A DNA stretch of 64,000 bases from contig NZ_SMGO01000003.1 in the NCBI RefSeq assembly GCF_004339765.1, forward strand, positions 1-64,000, in the 5' to 3' direction. The DNA comes from Albibacterium bauzanense. GTDB lineage: Bacteria; Bacteroidota; Bacteroidia; Sphingobacteriales; Sphingobacteriaceae. The notes beneath the pieces are model-generated. The model made no database searches. It was not told where the DNA came from and worked only from the letters and a program-made list of their open reading frames with translations. Of the stretch, positions 17,692-27,685 are shown in pieces. The position numbers and the translations under genes are program-made. The stretch's first letter is position 1. Each line of letters opens with the position of its first letter.

Positions 17692-18948
17692 ATGACACTT
17701 AAGAAAAACAATTTGACATTCGAACAATTAAATCTTATTGAACCTTTATTAAAGGCAATTAAGACAGAAGGATACACAAATCCTACTCCCATACAAGAGC
17801 AATCTATCCCTGTTGTATTAGAAAAAAAAGACTTATTAGCCATAGCGCAAACCGGTACAGGTAAAACAGCAGCATTTGCTCTTCCTATTTTACAATTGCT
17901 CCATGGTAACCGTACAAGCCCGAGAACGCTGAAATCCTTGATTTTAAGTCCCACTCGTGAACTAGCTATTCAAATAGGTGAAAGCTTTGCCTCTTATGGA
18001 AAACATACTGGACTAAAACATACTGTTGTTTTTGGTGGTGTACCTGTAGGCAGTCAAATCAGCGCTTTAAGAAGTGGTGTTGACATTCTGATTGCTACTC
18101 CGGGCAGGTTGCTCGATTTGCTAAACCAACGGGCATTGAACTTAGCGCATATAGAGATATTTGTGTTAGACGAAGCCGACCGTATGTTGGATATGGGATT
18201 TATTAATGATGTAAAAAAAATAACAGCTAAAATTCCTCAAAAGAAACAAACTCTGTTTTTCTCTGCTACCATGCCTTCAGAAATATCTGGATTAGCAAAT
18301 GGCATTTTAAATAATCCTATTAGAGTTGAGGTAACACCAATCTCATCTACTGTTGAGAAAATAACTCAAGCTGTTTATCCGGTTGAGAAAAAAGATAAGC
18401 CTTCTTTACTGATCCATTTATTAAAAGATAAAAAGATGACCAGTGTTTTGGTATTTACCAGAACCAAACACGGTGCAGATAAACTAGTAAAAGTTTTAAG
18501 TCGTGCTTCTATTTCTTCTGCAGCAATTCATGGAAATAAGTCACAAAATGCAAGGCAAAAGGCCTTAAGCTTTTTTAAAGAAGGAAAAATCCGCGTATTA
18601 GTAGCTACTGATATCGCTGCTCGTGGAATTGATGTCGATCAACTTAGTTATGTTGTAAACTTTGATCTTCCTAATCAAGCCGAAACATATGTTCACCGGA
18701 TTGGCAGAACAGGGAGAGCAGGATTGAGCGGAAATGCTTTATCATTTTGTGATCATGAAGAAAGACCTTTTTTGCAAGATATAATTAAACTTACTGCACA
18801 AAAGATCCCTCTGGTTGAAGACCACCCTTATGCAATTACGTTTGGAAATACCATTGTAGTTTCAGCTAAGAAAAAGAATACACAAGCAAAAAAACCTTTC
18901 AAAGCTTTTAAGCAAGAAAATCGCAGAAAAGCACCTGCTTACAGATAA
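17692..18948 (+). CDS. DEAD-box ATP-dependent RNA helicase (RhlE-like)
   Basis: 418 aa from ATG at 17692 ([15 protein letters not shown]); the frame is open from 17539, but that part is not helicase-like and overlaps the divergent acetyltransferase. Motifs in order: Q motif [10 protein letters not shown], Walker [29 protein letters not shown] in [16 protein letters not shown] in FFSATMP, then [14 protein letters not shown] and [11 protein letters not shown] short lysine-rich C-terminal tail may bind RNA. RhlE-type enzymes remodel RNA and ribosome precursors, often in the cold. It is divergent from the acetyltransferase gene. Confidence 0.95.
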   Translation: MTLKKNNLTFEQLNLIEPLLKAIKTEGYTNPTPIQEQSIPVVLEKKDLLAIAQTGTGKTAAFALPILQLLHGNRTSPRTLKSLILSPTRELAIQIGESFASYGKHTGLKHTVVFGGVPVGSQISALRSGVDILIATPGRLLDLLNQRALNLAHIEIFVLDEADRMLDMGFINDVKKITAKIPQKKQTLFFSATMPSEISGLANGILNNPIRVEVTPISSTVEKITQAVYPVEKKDKPSLLIHLLKDKKMTSVLVFTRTKHGADKLVKVLSRASISSAAIHGNKSQNARQKALSFFKEGKIRVLVATDIAARGIDVDQLSYVVNFDLPNQAETYVHRIGRTGRAGLSGNALSFCDHEERPFLQDIIKLTAQKIPLVEDHPYAITFGNTIVVSAKKKNTQAKKPFKAFKQENRRKAPAYR

Positions 18949-18959
18949 ATCTCCTATTT

Positions 18960-19027
18960 CAGCTATCTATGAGTTACTCCTAAACAACTTATAGGTAGCT
19001 GATAATTCATTTCCCCATTGAATTATC
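18960..19027. other. Two adjacent inverted repeats after the helicase gene
   Basis: CAGCTATCTAT pairs (one G-U) with ATAGGTAGCTG around a 20-nt loop (18960-19001), and GATAATTCA pairs perfectly with TGAATTATC (19001-19027). Neither is followed by a T run. They may end or stabilise the helicase transcript; function uncertain. Confidence 0.3.
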
Positions 19028-19169
19028 ATACTTCAGACCTCCCTTTATTTGTAAAATAATTTTAATATATTGTTGCATAATTAATCTCTTATACAGGCTA
19101 TTTCAATAGATCGCGTTTAAGATATGCATAATACATATCTGGCTTTAATAGAGATTGATAAAATTATTA

Positions 19170-20144
19170 ATGATGAAACATATCTCTTTGTTAATTCCAC
19201 AAGGCAATTGTAGTCTAAGTAATTTAGAAGCTACTTATAAGATGTTTACAATGGCTAATGACTTCCTTATACAACAAGGCAAAGCTACTTTATTTGAGAT
19301 AGACCTGGTAGCTCTCGAAATGGGAGGTCAAAGCAGCAATAGTATTTTTACGATCTCTCCTACAAAAACAATACAACAAATAGAAAAGACTGATTTAATA
19401 ATCATTCCGGCAATTCATGGAAATTACAGGGAAATCATACAAGCAAACAAGCGTTTTGCACCTTGGATCATTAAATGTTATAAAGAAGGAACTGAGGTTG
19501 CAAGTTTATGTATTGGAGCGTTTTTACTAGCAAGCACAGGTTTATTAAACGGAAAGAACTGTACAACTCATTGGATGGCTTCTGCTGAATTCAAAACAAT
19601 GTTTCCTGAAATAAATTTAATGGACGATAAGATAATTACAGATGAGCATGGCATTTATACAAGCGGTGGAGCTTACTCTTCCTTAAATCTAAACCTTTAT
19701 TTGATAGAAAAATTTGCTGGCAGAGAAATGGCTATCTTACATTCTAAGATTTTTGAAATAGAAATTGACCGTACCAGCCAATCTCCTTTTATTATTTTTA
19801 GTGGTCAAAAAAGTCATAACGATGAGATTGTATTAGAGGCCCAAGAATGGATGGAACAAAACTACCAGGAAAAAATTAACGTGGATCAGCTCTGCGATCA
19901 ATTTGCAATTGGAAGAAGAACTCTGGAGCGCCGATTTAAGAAAGCTACTGGTAATACAATGATTGAATACATTCAACGAGTAAAAATAGAAGTCGCTAAA
20001 AAACAATTAGAGACAGGCTACAAGAATGTAAATGAGGTAATGTATGAAACGGGTTATTCAGATGCTAAATCCTTTCGGGATGTCTTTAAAAAATCTACTG
20101 GCCTTTCTCCTATTCGTTATAAAGAGAAATTCATTCATAACTAA
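19170..20144 (+). CDS. GlxA-family transcriptional regulator (DJ-1/PfpI domain plus AraC HTH)
   Basis: 324 aa from ATG at 19170 (or 19173); the frame opens upstream at a TTG that is unlikely to be used. The N-terminal DJ-1/PfpI-like domain (to about residue 175) has the nucleophile-elbow-like SLCIGAFLLAS with Cys114. The C-terminal AraC helix-turn-helix pair has LCDQFAIGRRTLERRFKKATG and VNEVMYETGYSDAKSFRDVFKKSTGLSPIRY. It sits 85 nt upstream of, and in the same direction as, the RclA-type flavoprotein gene. In E. coli rclA is controlled by the AraC-type RclR, so control of the neighbour is a reasonable inference, although this regulator belongs to another subfamily. Confidence 0.9.
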   Translation: MMKHISLLIPQGNCSLSNLEATYKMFTMANDFLIQQGKATLFEIDLVALEMGGQSSNSIFTISPTKTIQQIEKTDLIIIPAIHGNYREIIQANKRFAPWIIKCYKEGTEVASLCIGAFLLASTGLLNGKNCTTHWMASAEFKTMFPEINLMDDKIITDEHGIYTSGGAYSSLNLNLYLIEKFAGREMAILHSKIFEIEIDRTSQSPFIIFSGQKSHNDEIVLEAQEWMEQNYQEKINVDQLCDQFAIGRRTLERRFKKATGNTMIEYIQRVKIEVAKKQLETGYKNVNEVMYETGYSDAKSFRDVFKKSTGLSPIRYKEKFIHN

Positions 20145-20229
20145 AAAACAGTATATCTTGATCTCTGTTTAAACAAAAGATACTGCTCTAATATAAATCA
20201 GGGCTAATTTAAGTAAAGCAAACATTGAC

Positions 20230-21585
20230 ATGGATCGCACCAAAAGACATTATAAAAATCTAATTATAGGTTTCGGTAAAGGGGGTAAAACTCTAGCTAG
20301 TTTTTTAGCTTCGCAAAAGGAACCGGTCGCTATTGTTGAACAATCAAATAAAATGTACGGTGGCACCTGTATTAATATAGCTTGCATTCCTACTAAATCA
20401 CTCATTGTAAATGCTGAAAAGGGTGTTCCATATAATGAAGCATTAGCCATTAAAGATAAACTCACTTCTAGCCTTCGTCAAAAAAACTACGATAAACTAA
20501 ACCAAGAAGGTACTGCAGATGTAATTACAGGGAAAGCATCTTTCGTGTCCAGTAATGAAATAAAAGTAGTTTTTCTATCGGGCGAGGAGATATTTATTAC
20601 AGCAGATCGTATTTTTATCAATACAGGTGCTGAACCGAGATTCCCTAAAATAGCAGGTATTGATTCAAAGAAAATATTTACGAGTACGTCAATAATGGAA
20701 CAACAACAGAAACCCGAGAAACTAATAATTGTTGGTGGAGGTTTTATTGGGTTGGAGTTTGCAGATATGTTTACAAAATTTGGCAGCAAAGTAACCATAT
20801 TAGATGTTGCTGATGAATTTTTACCAAAAGAAGATGACGATGTAAGAGCAGCCATATATCAAGTACTTACAGACAAGGGAATTGATATTATAAACGGAAT
20901 ACAGTTACAACAAATAGAAGACATAAATGACAATACTGTAAAGGTCCATTTTAATCATGAAGGTAATAATATGACTATCAATGCCAATGCTGTATTGTTA
21001 GCTACAGGTAGAAACCCAAATACAGAAGGGCTGAACTTACAAGCTGCTGACATCAAAACCAATGAAAGAGGATATATTATAGTAAACGAAGAGTTAAAAA
21101 CGAATATTCCTAATATATGGGCTATTGGCGATATTAATGGCGGGCCGCAATTTACCTATATATCATTAGACGATTTCCGAATTATCAAAAACCAATTAAC
21201 AAACCATAAGTATACCTCTATCAAACAACGTGGAGATTTTCCGTCCTGTGTTTTTATTACCCCTCCACTAGCGCAGGCAGGTTTACGCGAAAAAGAAGCT
21301 ATTGAACAAGGATATAGAATTAAAGTCGCCACGCTTCCTGCAAATGCAATTCCCAAAGCGGCCATTTTAAAGGAGATCAGAGGGATACTAAAAGCTATTA
21401 TAGATGCAGATACCAACAAAATCTTAGGCTGTACATTATTCTGTGCAGAGGCTCATGAAATCATTAACATTATTCAATTGGCCATCAAACATGAGATACC
21501 TTATACTGCAATGCGAGATACGATCTATACTCACCCGACAATGACAGAAGCATTAAATGATTTATTTCAAAATGTTCCTGACTAA
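20230..21585 (+). CDS. rclA: RclA-like pyridine nucleotide-disulfide oxidoreductase
   Basis: 451 aa. FAD motif LIIGFGKGGKT (11-21), redox-active cysteines C47 and C52 in GGTCINIACIPTKS, an NAD(P)H-binding GGGFIGLEFADMF motif, and the second FAD motif IWAIGDINGG. The segments GFGKGGKTLA, QSNKMYGGTCINI, QFTYISLDD and the C-terminal THPTMTEALNDLF agree closely with E. coli RclA, as I recall that sequence, more than with mercuric reductase or dihydrolipoyl dehydrogenase. RclA reduces Cu(II) and protects against reactive chlorine. No N-terminal metal-binding domain. The upstream GlxA/AraC-type gene may regulate it. Confidence 0.88.
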   Translation: MDRTKRHYKNLIIGFGKGGKTLASFLASQKEPVAIVEQSNKMYGGTCINIACIPTKSLIVNAEKGVPYNEALAIKDKLTSSLRQKNYDKLNQEGTADVITGKASFVSSNEIKVVFLSGEEIFITADRIFINTGAEPRFPKIAGIDSKKIFTSTSIMEQQQKPEKLIIVGGGFIGLEFADMFTKFGSKVTILDVADEFLPKEDDDVRAAIYQVLTDKGIDIINGIQLQQIEDINDNTVKVHFNHEGNNMTINANAVLLATGRNPNTEGLNLQAADIKTNERGYIIVNEELKTNIPNIWAIGDINGGPQFTYISLDDFRIIKNQLTNHKYTSIKQRGDFPSCVFITPPLAQAGLREKEAIEQGYRIKVATLPANAIPKAAILKEIRGILKAIIDADTNKILGCTLFCAEAHEIINIIQLAIKHEIPYTAMRDTIYTHPTMTEALNDLFQNVPD

Positions 21586-21595
21586 GTAGACCATA

Positions 21596-23338
21596 TTATT
21601 TTCTTTCTCCCACCTGTTGCCGCCACATAGCATAATATAACCCTTTTTGCGCAAGCAATTCTTCATGAGATCCCGTTTCAGAGATCTTACCTTTCTCTAA
21701 AACATAAATCATATCTGCATGCATAATTGTAGAAAGCCTATGAGCTATAAGAATCGTAATTCTTTCTTTACTTGTTGATATCTCACGAATGGTATTTGTA
21801 ATATCCTCTTCGGTGAGTGAATCTAATGCAGAAGTTGCTTCATCAAAGATAAGCAACCTAGGGTTCCTTAATAAAGCACGAGCAATGGATATTCGTTGCT
21901 TCTCTCCTCCAGAAAGCTTTAACCCATTTTCTCCTAATAGAGTATTAATACCCTTTTCCGATCTTTTCAATAAATAGGCACACGATGCTTTATTCAATGC
22001 CTCGATTACTTCATCGTCGCTTGCGTCTCCCTTTACAAATAATAAATTCTCTTTAATTGTTCCTGCAAACAATTGCGTATCCTGAGTAACAAAACCAATC
22101 TGTCTACGCAATTCATTATATCGTATTTCTGTAGAAGGAATACTATTAAAAAGAATTGAACCCGATACTGGCTTATAAAGACCTACTAATAATTTAACTA
22201 AGGTTGATTTACCTGATCCTGAGGGACCAACAAATGCAATCGTTTCACCAGAGCTCACCCTAAAAGAGATGTCATCGATCGCATTCATACTGGCTGTTCG
22301 ATGGCTAAAAACAACATCTTTAAAAGACAGGCTTTTTAACAACCCTATTTCCTTTGGCGACTCAGGTCTTCGTTCAATAGGTTTTTGCATCAACTGGTCG
22401 AAACTAGTAATAGATGCTTCTACTTCCCGATAGCTAAGGATTATATTTCCTAAATCTTGTAGTGGTCCAAAAATAGAAGTAGAAATGAATTGCATAGCGA
22501 TTAGTTCACCTGTACTTAATACTTCACGAAATATTAGCCAAAGAAGGATAAATAATACCGATTGCTTTAACAAATTAAGTGTCGTTCCTTGAAGAAAAGA
22601 AAGCGTACGCACTCGTTTTGTTTTCAACATCTCCAGATCATATATCTTTTGCGTTTGGGTATTTAGTTTTCGAATTTCAGGGAAAGTAAGTCCAAGGCTT
22701 TTTACCAATTCTATATTGCGTAAAGATTCAGTAATTACTCCTGCCATCTTGTTGGTCTCTTTATTAATAGATCGTTGAAAAACTTTGATCTTTTTGCTTA
22801 ATAGCCCAGTTAACGAGCCAAGCAATAAAATACCGATCACAAACACAGGAACGAGCATCCAGTTTTTTGTAATCGAATACCAGATCAAGAACCCCATTCC
22901 TACAATGGATGAAAATAAAATATTAATAAAAGAATTAAGAAAGCGTTCTGTATCTGTTTTTGCCTTCTGAAGAATTGATAAAGTTTCGCCACTATGTTGT
23001 TCTTCATATTCTTGAAAAGAAAGCCGAAGTGTTTGCTTTAACCCATCATTAAAGATTTGCATACCAAAACGCTGAACTGCCAATCGAGTAAAATACTCCT
23101 GAAAAGCCTTCATGATTCTCGCTGCTACAGCAATTGCAATCGCAATTCCTAGCCAATAAAGTACTCCATTAATTAATTCCTGCTGACTTAGATTATTCGG
23201 ATTGTTTGCATATTCATCAATTATTTTCCCAAAAATTATGGGATCAATTAAACTCAATAATTGTGCTATGGCAGCCAATACCAATGCCAGAACCACCCAC
23301 CATCTTTGTTGCTTGAAATATTTCCAGAGAATCTGCAT
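21596..23338 (-). CDS. ABC exporter, fused membrane and ATPase domains (MdlB/MsbA-like)
   Basis: 580 aa from ATG at 23338 (MQILWKYFKQQRWW); an in-frame start at 23365 would add nine residues of doubtful value. A six-helix exporter domain (about 1-300) precedes an ATPase domain with Walker A GPSGSGKSTLVKL, Q-loop GFVTQDTQLF, signature LSGGEKQRISIARALL, Walker B LLIFDEATSALD and an AHRLST switch. It would act as a homodimer or with a partner half-transporter; no partner gene is adjacent. The substrate (drug, lipid or peptide) cannot be told. It converges on the RclA-type gene with an 11-bp gap. Confidence 0.93.
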   Translation of the reverse strand: MQILWKYFKQQRWWVVLALVLAAIAQLLSLIDPIIFGKIIDEYANNPNNLSQQELINGVLYWLGIAIAIAVAARIMKAFQEYFTRLAVQRFGMQIFNDGLKQTLRLSFQEYEEQHSGETLSILQKAKTDTERFLNSFINILFSSIVGMGFLIWYSITKNWMLVPVFVIGILLLGSLTGLLSKKIKVFQRSINKETNKMAGVITESLRNIELVKSLGLTFPEIRKLNTQTQKIYDLEMLKTKRVRTLSFLQGTTLNLLKQSVLFILLWLIFREVLSTGELIAMQFISTSIFGPLQDLGNIILSYREVEASITSFDQLMQKPIERRPESPKEIGLLKSLSFKDVVFSHRTASMNAIDDISFRVSSGETIAFVGPSGSGKSTLVKLLVGLYKPVSGSILFNSIPSTEIRYNELRRQIGFVTQDTQLFAGTIKENLLFVKGDASDDEVIEALNKASCAYLLKRSEKGINTLLGENGLKLSGGEKQRISIARALLRNPRLLIFDEATSALDSLTEEDITNTIREISTSKERITILIAHRLSTIMHADMIYVLEKGKISETGSHEELLAQKGLYYAMWRQQVGERK

Positions 23339-23481
23339 TATTATAAATATCCAATAAAATTTCAATTAGCCGCAATTATTAGGATAAATAATATTTAATG
23401 TTTTATCTTTAAAAATCAATAGCAGTATTTTCTGCAAAAAACACCATTAATCATTTACACATTAATCTTTAAAATTTAAGT

Positions 23482-23943
23482 ATGAGAACATTTGCTCTAA
23501 TGCTAACACTAATCCTTCCTTTTATTTTTTCAAATGCATCAGCTCAAACTACACCTGATCCAGAAAGCGCACGACTTGAACATATTGCTGTCTATGTAAC
23601 TAACCTGCAAGAGAGTTCAGCCTTTTATAAAGCTGTCTTAAAACTGACTGAAATTGAAGAGCCTTTTAAAGATGGAAAACACGTATGGTTCACACTAGGT
23701 GCAGCAGGACAAATGCATTTAATTCAAGGTGCACAGAAGAAAATTGAACACGATAAGAACGATCATTTGTGTTTTAGTGTACCTTCTATTGATAATTTCA
23801 TTGCAAGATTAGATCAACAAAAAATCGAATATACTAACTGGCCAGGTACTGAAAAAGCTCCTACTGTTCGTGTAGACGGTGTTAAACAAGTATACTTTCA
23901 AGACCCCGATGGGCATTGGATTGAAGTTAATGATGCAAGATAA
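23482..23943 (+). CDS. Exported VOC (glyoxalase-fold) family protein
   Basis: 153 aa. An N-terminal signal peptide (hydrophobic LMLTLILPFIFSNASA, then QTT) precedes one vicinal-oxygen-chelate domain: LEHIAVYVTNLQESSAFYKAVL at the start and YFQDPDGHWIEVNDAR at the end, giving the usual histidine and glutamate metal ligands. Most VOC enzymes (glyoxalase I, dioxygenases, fosfomycin resistance) are cytoplasmic, so an exported form is slightly unusual. Function unknown. It is 32 nt upstream of the Dcp peptidase gene and probably transcribed with it. Confidence 0.85.
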   Translation: MRTFALMLTLILPFIFSNASAQTTPDPESARLEHIAVYVTNLQESSAFYKAVLKLTEIEEPFKDGKHVWFTLGAAGQMHLIQGAQKKIEHDKNDHLCFSVPSIDNFIARLDQQKIEYTNWPGTEKAPTVRVDGVKQVYFQDPDGHWIEVNDAR

Positions 23944-23975
23944 TTTTAATAAATTGCCTTCTTAAAATCGTTCTT

Positions 23976-26087
23976 ATGAAAAAAAATCCACTATTCTTAA
24001 TTTTAATAACTGGATTAAGCGTTTCCGCTTGTAATAATCAATCAGCCGGAACGAATGCCAGTGCAGACTTACAAAACAATCCCTTAATGGAGGAAAGCAC
24101 ACTACCATACTCTACTCCAGATTTCTCAAAGATCAAGGATGAACACTTCAAACCTGCGTTTATTGAAGCAATGAGGCAACAAACTGAAGCTATTAATGAA
24201 ATTACTAGCAATAGTGAGGAACCCACCTTTGATAATACAGTACTCGCTATCGAAAAAAGTGGTGTATTATTAGAACGTGTAAGTAATCCTTTTTATGCTC
24301 TAACCGGCGCCAATACAAACGACGAACTAGAGGAAATCCAAGAATTTCTAGCACCAAAATTATCTGCGCACTACGATGCTATCTATCTTAACGACACTTT
24401 ATTTCAACGCTTAAAAACTTTATATACCAAACGTTCAGAACTAGGACTAGATCAAGAATCTCTTAAGTTATTAGAAAACTATTATGAGGATTTTGAAATA
24501 GCCGGAGCAAACTTATCTGCATCCGATAAGGAGAAGCTAAAAGAAATAAACGCGAAAGAAGCTACTTTAACAACCAAATTCAATCAAACTTTACTAGCAG
24601 CAAATAACGCAGGTGCTATCATAATAAAAGACAAAGCTGAATTAGCCGGTCTATCAGAGAGTGAAATAAGCGCGCTGAAAGATTCAAGCAACTGGAAAAT
24701 AACTTTACAAAACACAACCCAACAGCCCTTATTGCAATCCCTGGAAAACAGAGATCTTCGCGAAAAACTGTTCAAGGCTTCCTGGAATCGAGCTGATGGA
24801 TCTAAAAACGATACCAGAGCTACCATTATTGAACTAGCTGAATTACGTGCTCAAAAAGCAAAACTTTTAGGCTTTTCTAATTATGCTGAATGGAGCTTGC
24901 AAAAAACAATGGCTAAAACTCCTGCCCATGTAATGAATTTATTTGATGGTCTAATTCCTGCTGCTACAGCTAAAGCCCGAAATGAATCTACCGTTATACA
25001 GGCTATGATTAAACAAAGCGGTGAGGATTTTGATTTAGAACCATGGGATTGGAATTTCTATGCAGAGAAAGTACGTAAGGCAAAATTTGATCTTGATGAA
25101 AATCAAATTAAACCATACTTCGAATTAAAAACAGTATTGGAAAAAGGTGTTTTCTTTGCCGCTGAAAAGCTCTATGGAATAACATTTAAGCAACGTACAG
25201 ATATACCTACGTATCACGATGATGTACTGGTATACGAAGTATTTGAAGAGAATGGAGAACCCTTAGGTTTGTTTTATGGCGACTTCTTTGCACGTGAAAG
25301 CAAACGAGGTGGTGCATGGATGAGTAATTTAGTAACCCAGTCCAAATTATTCAATAAAAAGCCTGTTATATACAATGTATGCAACTTTACCAAGCCTTCA
25401 GAGGGTGAACCAGCTTTATTGACCTATGACGATGTAGTTACCATGTTCCATGAATTTGGACATGCTTTACATGGATTCTTTGCAGATCAAATGTACCCAA
25501 GTTTATCAGGCACTTCTGTGGCTCGTGATTTTGTTGAGTTTCCATCTCAATTCAATGAAAATTGGGCATTATATCCTGATGTATTAAAAAATTATGCTAA
25601 ACACTATAAAACAGGCGAGCAGATTTCTCAAACATTAATTGATAAAATTGAAAACGCAGGAACCTTTAATCAAGGCTATGCATTAACAGAATATTTGGCA
25701 GCTGCCGATCTTGATATGCAATGGCATATGATTCCTGCTGATTTAAAAATAACCGATGCAAATCAATTCGAAAAAGATGCATTGCATAAAACAAAACTAG
25801 ATGTTGTGCATGCAGTATCTCCACGTTATCGCTCAACTTACTTCTCCCATATCTTTGGAAGCGGCTATTCAGCAGGTTATTACTCCTATTTATGGACAGA
25901 AATGTTAGATCATGATGCATATAATTGGTTTGAAAATAATGGTGGTTTAACCAGAGAGAATGGTCAGCGTTTTCGCGATATGGTTCTTTCTCGTGGAAAC
26001 ACATTAGATTTAGAGGAAATGTACAAAACATGGAGAGGTAGTGAACCTAAAATAGAGCCTCTGTTGAAAGCAAGAGGATTGAATTAA
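23976..26087 (+). CDS. dcp: Peptidyl-dipeptidase Dcp (M3 metallopeptidase), predicted lipoprotein
   Basis: 703 aa. Lipobox LSVSAC with Cys19 suggests lipid anchoring. The zinc site HEFGH lies at residues 492-496 in VTMFHEFGHALHG, with the downstream acidic region (FVEFPSQFNENW) and the tyrosine-rich GSGYSAGYYSYLW that binds the peptide C-terminus in M3 enzymes. Dcp removes C-terminal dipeptides from oligopeptides. Length is typical. The gene ends just before a strong inverted repeat, separating it from the convergent META gene. Confidence 0.95.
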   Translation: MKKNPLFLILITGLSVSACNNQSAGTNASADLQNNPLMEESTLPYSTPDFSKIKDEHFKPAFIEAMRQQTEAINEITSNSEEPTFDNTVLAIEKSGVLLERVSNPFYALTGANTNDELEEIQEFLAPKLSAHYDAIYLNDTLFQRLKTLYTKRSELGLDQESLKLLENYYEDFEIAGANLSASDKEKLKEINAKEATLTTKFNQTLLAANNAGAIIIKDKAELAGLSESEISALKDSSNWKITLQNTTQQPLLQSLENRDLREKLFKASWNRADGSKNDTRATIIELAELRAQKAKLLGFSNYAEWSLQKTMAKTPAHVMNLFDGLIPAATAKARNESTVIQAMIKQSGEDFDLEPWDWNFYAEKVRKAKFDLDENQIKPYFELKTVLEKGVFFAAEKLYGITFKQRTDIPTYHDDVLVYEVFEENGEPLGLFYGDFFARESKRGGAWMSNLVTQSKLFNKKPVIYNVCNFTKPSEGEPALLTYDDVVTMFHEFGHALHGFFADQMYPSLSGTSVARDFVEFPSQFNENWALYPDVLKNYAKHYKTGEQISQTLIDKIENAGTFNQGYALTEYLAAADLDMQWHMIPADLKITDANQFEKDALHKTKLDVVHAVSPRYRSTYFSHIFGSGYSAGYYSYLWTEMLDHDAYNWFENNGGLTRENGQRFRDMVLSRGNTLDLEEMYKTWRGSEPKIEPLLKARGLN

Positions 26088-26101
26088 GACTCCAATTCAA
26101 A

Positions 26102-26148
26102 TAATAAGGAAGGGCTGAATAATTAAATTATTCAGCCCTTCCTTATTA
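26102..26148. terminator. Bidirectional terminator between dcp and the META gene
   Basis: A perfect inverted repeat of about 23 bp per arm, rich in GC at its core (AAGGAAGGGCTGAA paired to TTCAGCCCTTCCTT) and AT at its ends, lies between two convergent genes. It should stop transcription from both sides. Confidence 0.85.
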
Positions 26149-26161
26149 CAAACTATATTAA

Positions 26162-26596
26162 CTATTGTTTCGCAAATCGCATCATTTCTATACCATCTGT
26201 ATAAAAACTTAAGGTGTCACCATTTACTTTATAGGTTTCAACTTTCAGAAGCGTGCTTACAAAAGTAGCTTCTCCATTTCCCGGACAAGCCATCATTGTA
26301 GAAAGTGGATTATCAAACTTTATTTTATCATTATCCCTAACGATTGCACTACCGAAAGAATTGCAGCTGGTATTACCATTAATTTCATTTTTATCTAAAT
26401 CAAAGGTAATAGTTGGCTTTTTCTCAGGATATAATCCTTCAAAGGCTATTCTAGGGCCTGTAATATAATTAAGAACCCATGTTCCTGCTAATGCAGTATC
26501 ATCCTTATTGGCAGAATGACCTTTCAAAAGATTACAAGAGCTGATCATCACGCCAACTAAAAGAAATAAAACCAAAGTCGTTTTTTTCGTATTCAT
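26162..26596 (-). CDS. META-domain lipoprotein (HslJ-like)
   Basis: 144 aa. Signal peptide with lipobox ISSC (Cys21). The META domain is recognised from GTWVLNYITG, PTITFDLDKNEINGNTSCNSFGSA and a C-terminal LSFYTDGIEMMRF. Such small beta-rich lipoproteins are found in cell envelopes; E. coli HslJ relates to heat shock and novobiocin resistance, but no enzymatic role is known. It lies 53 nt after the DUF3078 gene, same strand, so the two may be co-transcribed. The convergent dcp gene is separated by a terminator. Confidence 0.85.
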   Translation of the reverse strand: MNTKKTTLVLFLLVGVMISSCNLLKGHSANKDDTALAGTWVLNYITGPRIAFEGLYPEKKPTITFDLDKNEINGNTSCNSFGSAIVRDNDKIKFDNPLSTMMACPGNGEATFVSTLLKVETYKVNGDTLSFYTDGIEMMRFAKQ

Positions 26597-26649
26597 ACGG
26601 ATTATCTAATTAATATTCATTCAAAGCTGTTTCTCTTATAAAAACATTA

Positions 26650-27540
26650 CTAGAATTTATAAGTAACACCAGCACCCAATATTTGTTTAACTTGTAAAGC
26701 TGGGCGCGTTCCTGATACTCCATCCTCTTCATAAGGAAGCATCGTATTATCATCATAAATTAATTGTACACCAGCATTTACTGTTACGAACCTATTCACT
26801 TTCATCAACAAATTTGCAGTATAATCCACATCCACATTTTGTGGATCTTCTAAATAATTAGAGTATAACTTTAATATATTTTCGAACGTTATGTTTTCTA
26901 CAATTTCTCTTTTATAATAACCATTAAAAGAAGCACCAAACTCAAAGCGTGATTTTTCACCAGGATTAACACCATAGGCACCGATACTTGAAAGATAATC
27001 GTCTCCTACAAAAACAAAACGGGCTGCAGCTGGAGATACATTAAAATGAAAATTATCAGATTCCTTATAAGCCATACCAGGCCCAAAGCTTAAATAAGCA
27101 GGAGCAAATGCACCTGAAATAAGCTCTTTTGTACCGGCTGCATCATCGTATATATAACCATCAGTAAACTGTGTTTTGAAGTCGGCAAAAAAGGTATACA
27201 ACCATTTCTCCGAGGCCTTATAACCTAATAAACTATTTAAACTAACCTGGTCATCATTCTTTCTCCAATCCCTATCTTTTTGTTTATTAAGACCATAACC
27301 CATAATTACTTTATTATCCCAGCTCCATTTATCTTTTTTATAATTAAAATCATAATTCAACATTAAATTTGCTGCAAAAGCATTTTCACCTCCTGCTGCC
27401 CAATTCGAAAAAGAACTCTGATTAATTAAAAAGGTGTTTTCACCATGGATACTCCAGCTTGAATCTGGCAAAGCAATATCTTGTGCATTTGCATTAAATA
27501 TTAACGTAGCACTAATAATAGAAAGTAAGATTTTCTTCAT
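26650..27540 (-). CDS. DUF3078 family protein, predicted outer membrane protein
   Basis: 296 aa from ATG at 27540 (MKKILLSIISATLIFNANAQ, a clear signal peptide); the open frame reaches 27624 but adds nothing protein-like. The conserved DUF3078 core is readable: FLINQSSFSNWAAGGENAFAANLMLNYDFNYKKDKWSWDN. Alternating aromatic strands and a C-terminal aromatic end (GAGVTYKF) suit an outer-membrane beta-barrel. Function unknown; the family is almost confined to Bacteroidota. It is divergent from the M23 peptidase gene across 145 bp. Confidence 0.87.
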   Translation of the reverse strand: MKKILLSIISATLIFNANAQDIALPDSSWSIHGENTFLINQSSFSNWAAGGENAFAANLMLNYDFNYKKDKWSWDNKVIMGYGLNKQKDRDWRKNDDQVSLNSLLGYKASEKWLYTFFADFKTQFTDGYIYDDAAGTKELISGAFAPAYLSFGPGMAYKESDNFHFNVSPAAARFVFVGDDYLSSIGAYGVNPGEKSRFEFGASFNGYYKREIVENITFENILKLYSNYLEDPQNVDVDYTANLLMKVNRFVTVNAGVQLIYDDNTMLPYEEDGVSGTRPALQVKQILGAGVTYKF

Positions 27541-27685
27541 TTTACTAATTTTAAGAATAAATTTTTGACCTTTAATTAAAATACATTCTAATACCAAAAA
27601 CCATTCCATAATGTCTAAGCACAATAGTTAATATAAAAACAGGTATGATTTCTCAACATTTAATCAAATAACTTGTTCTGTATTT

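Noticed and set aside
17544-17954. 136-aa open frame on the minus strand opposite the helicase gene
   Set aside because: Overlaps the conserved helicase N-terminus and has no recognisable features; a shadow of the real gene.
20230-21585. Mercuric reductase
   Set aside because: No N-terminal metal-binding domain, no C-terminal vicinal cysteine pair, no mer genes; the sequence follows RclA instead.
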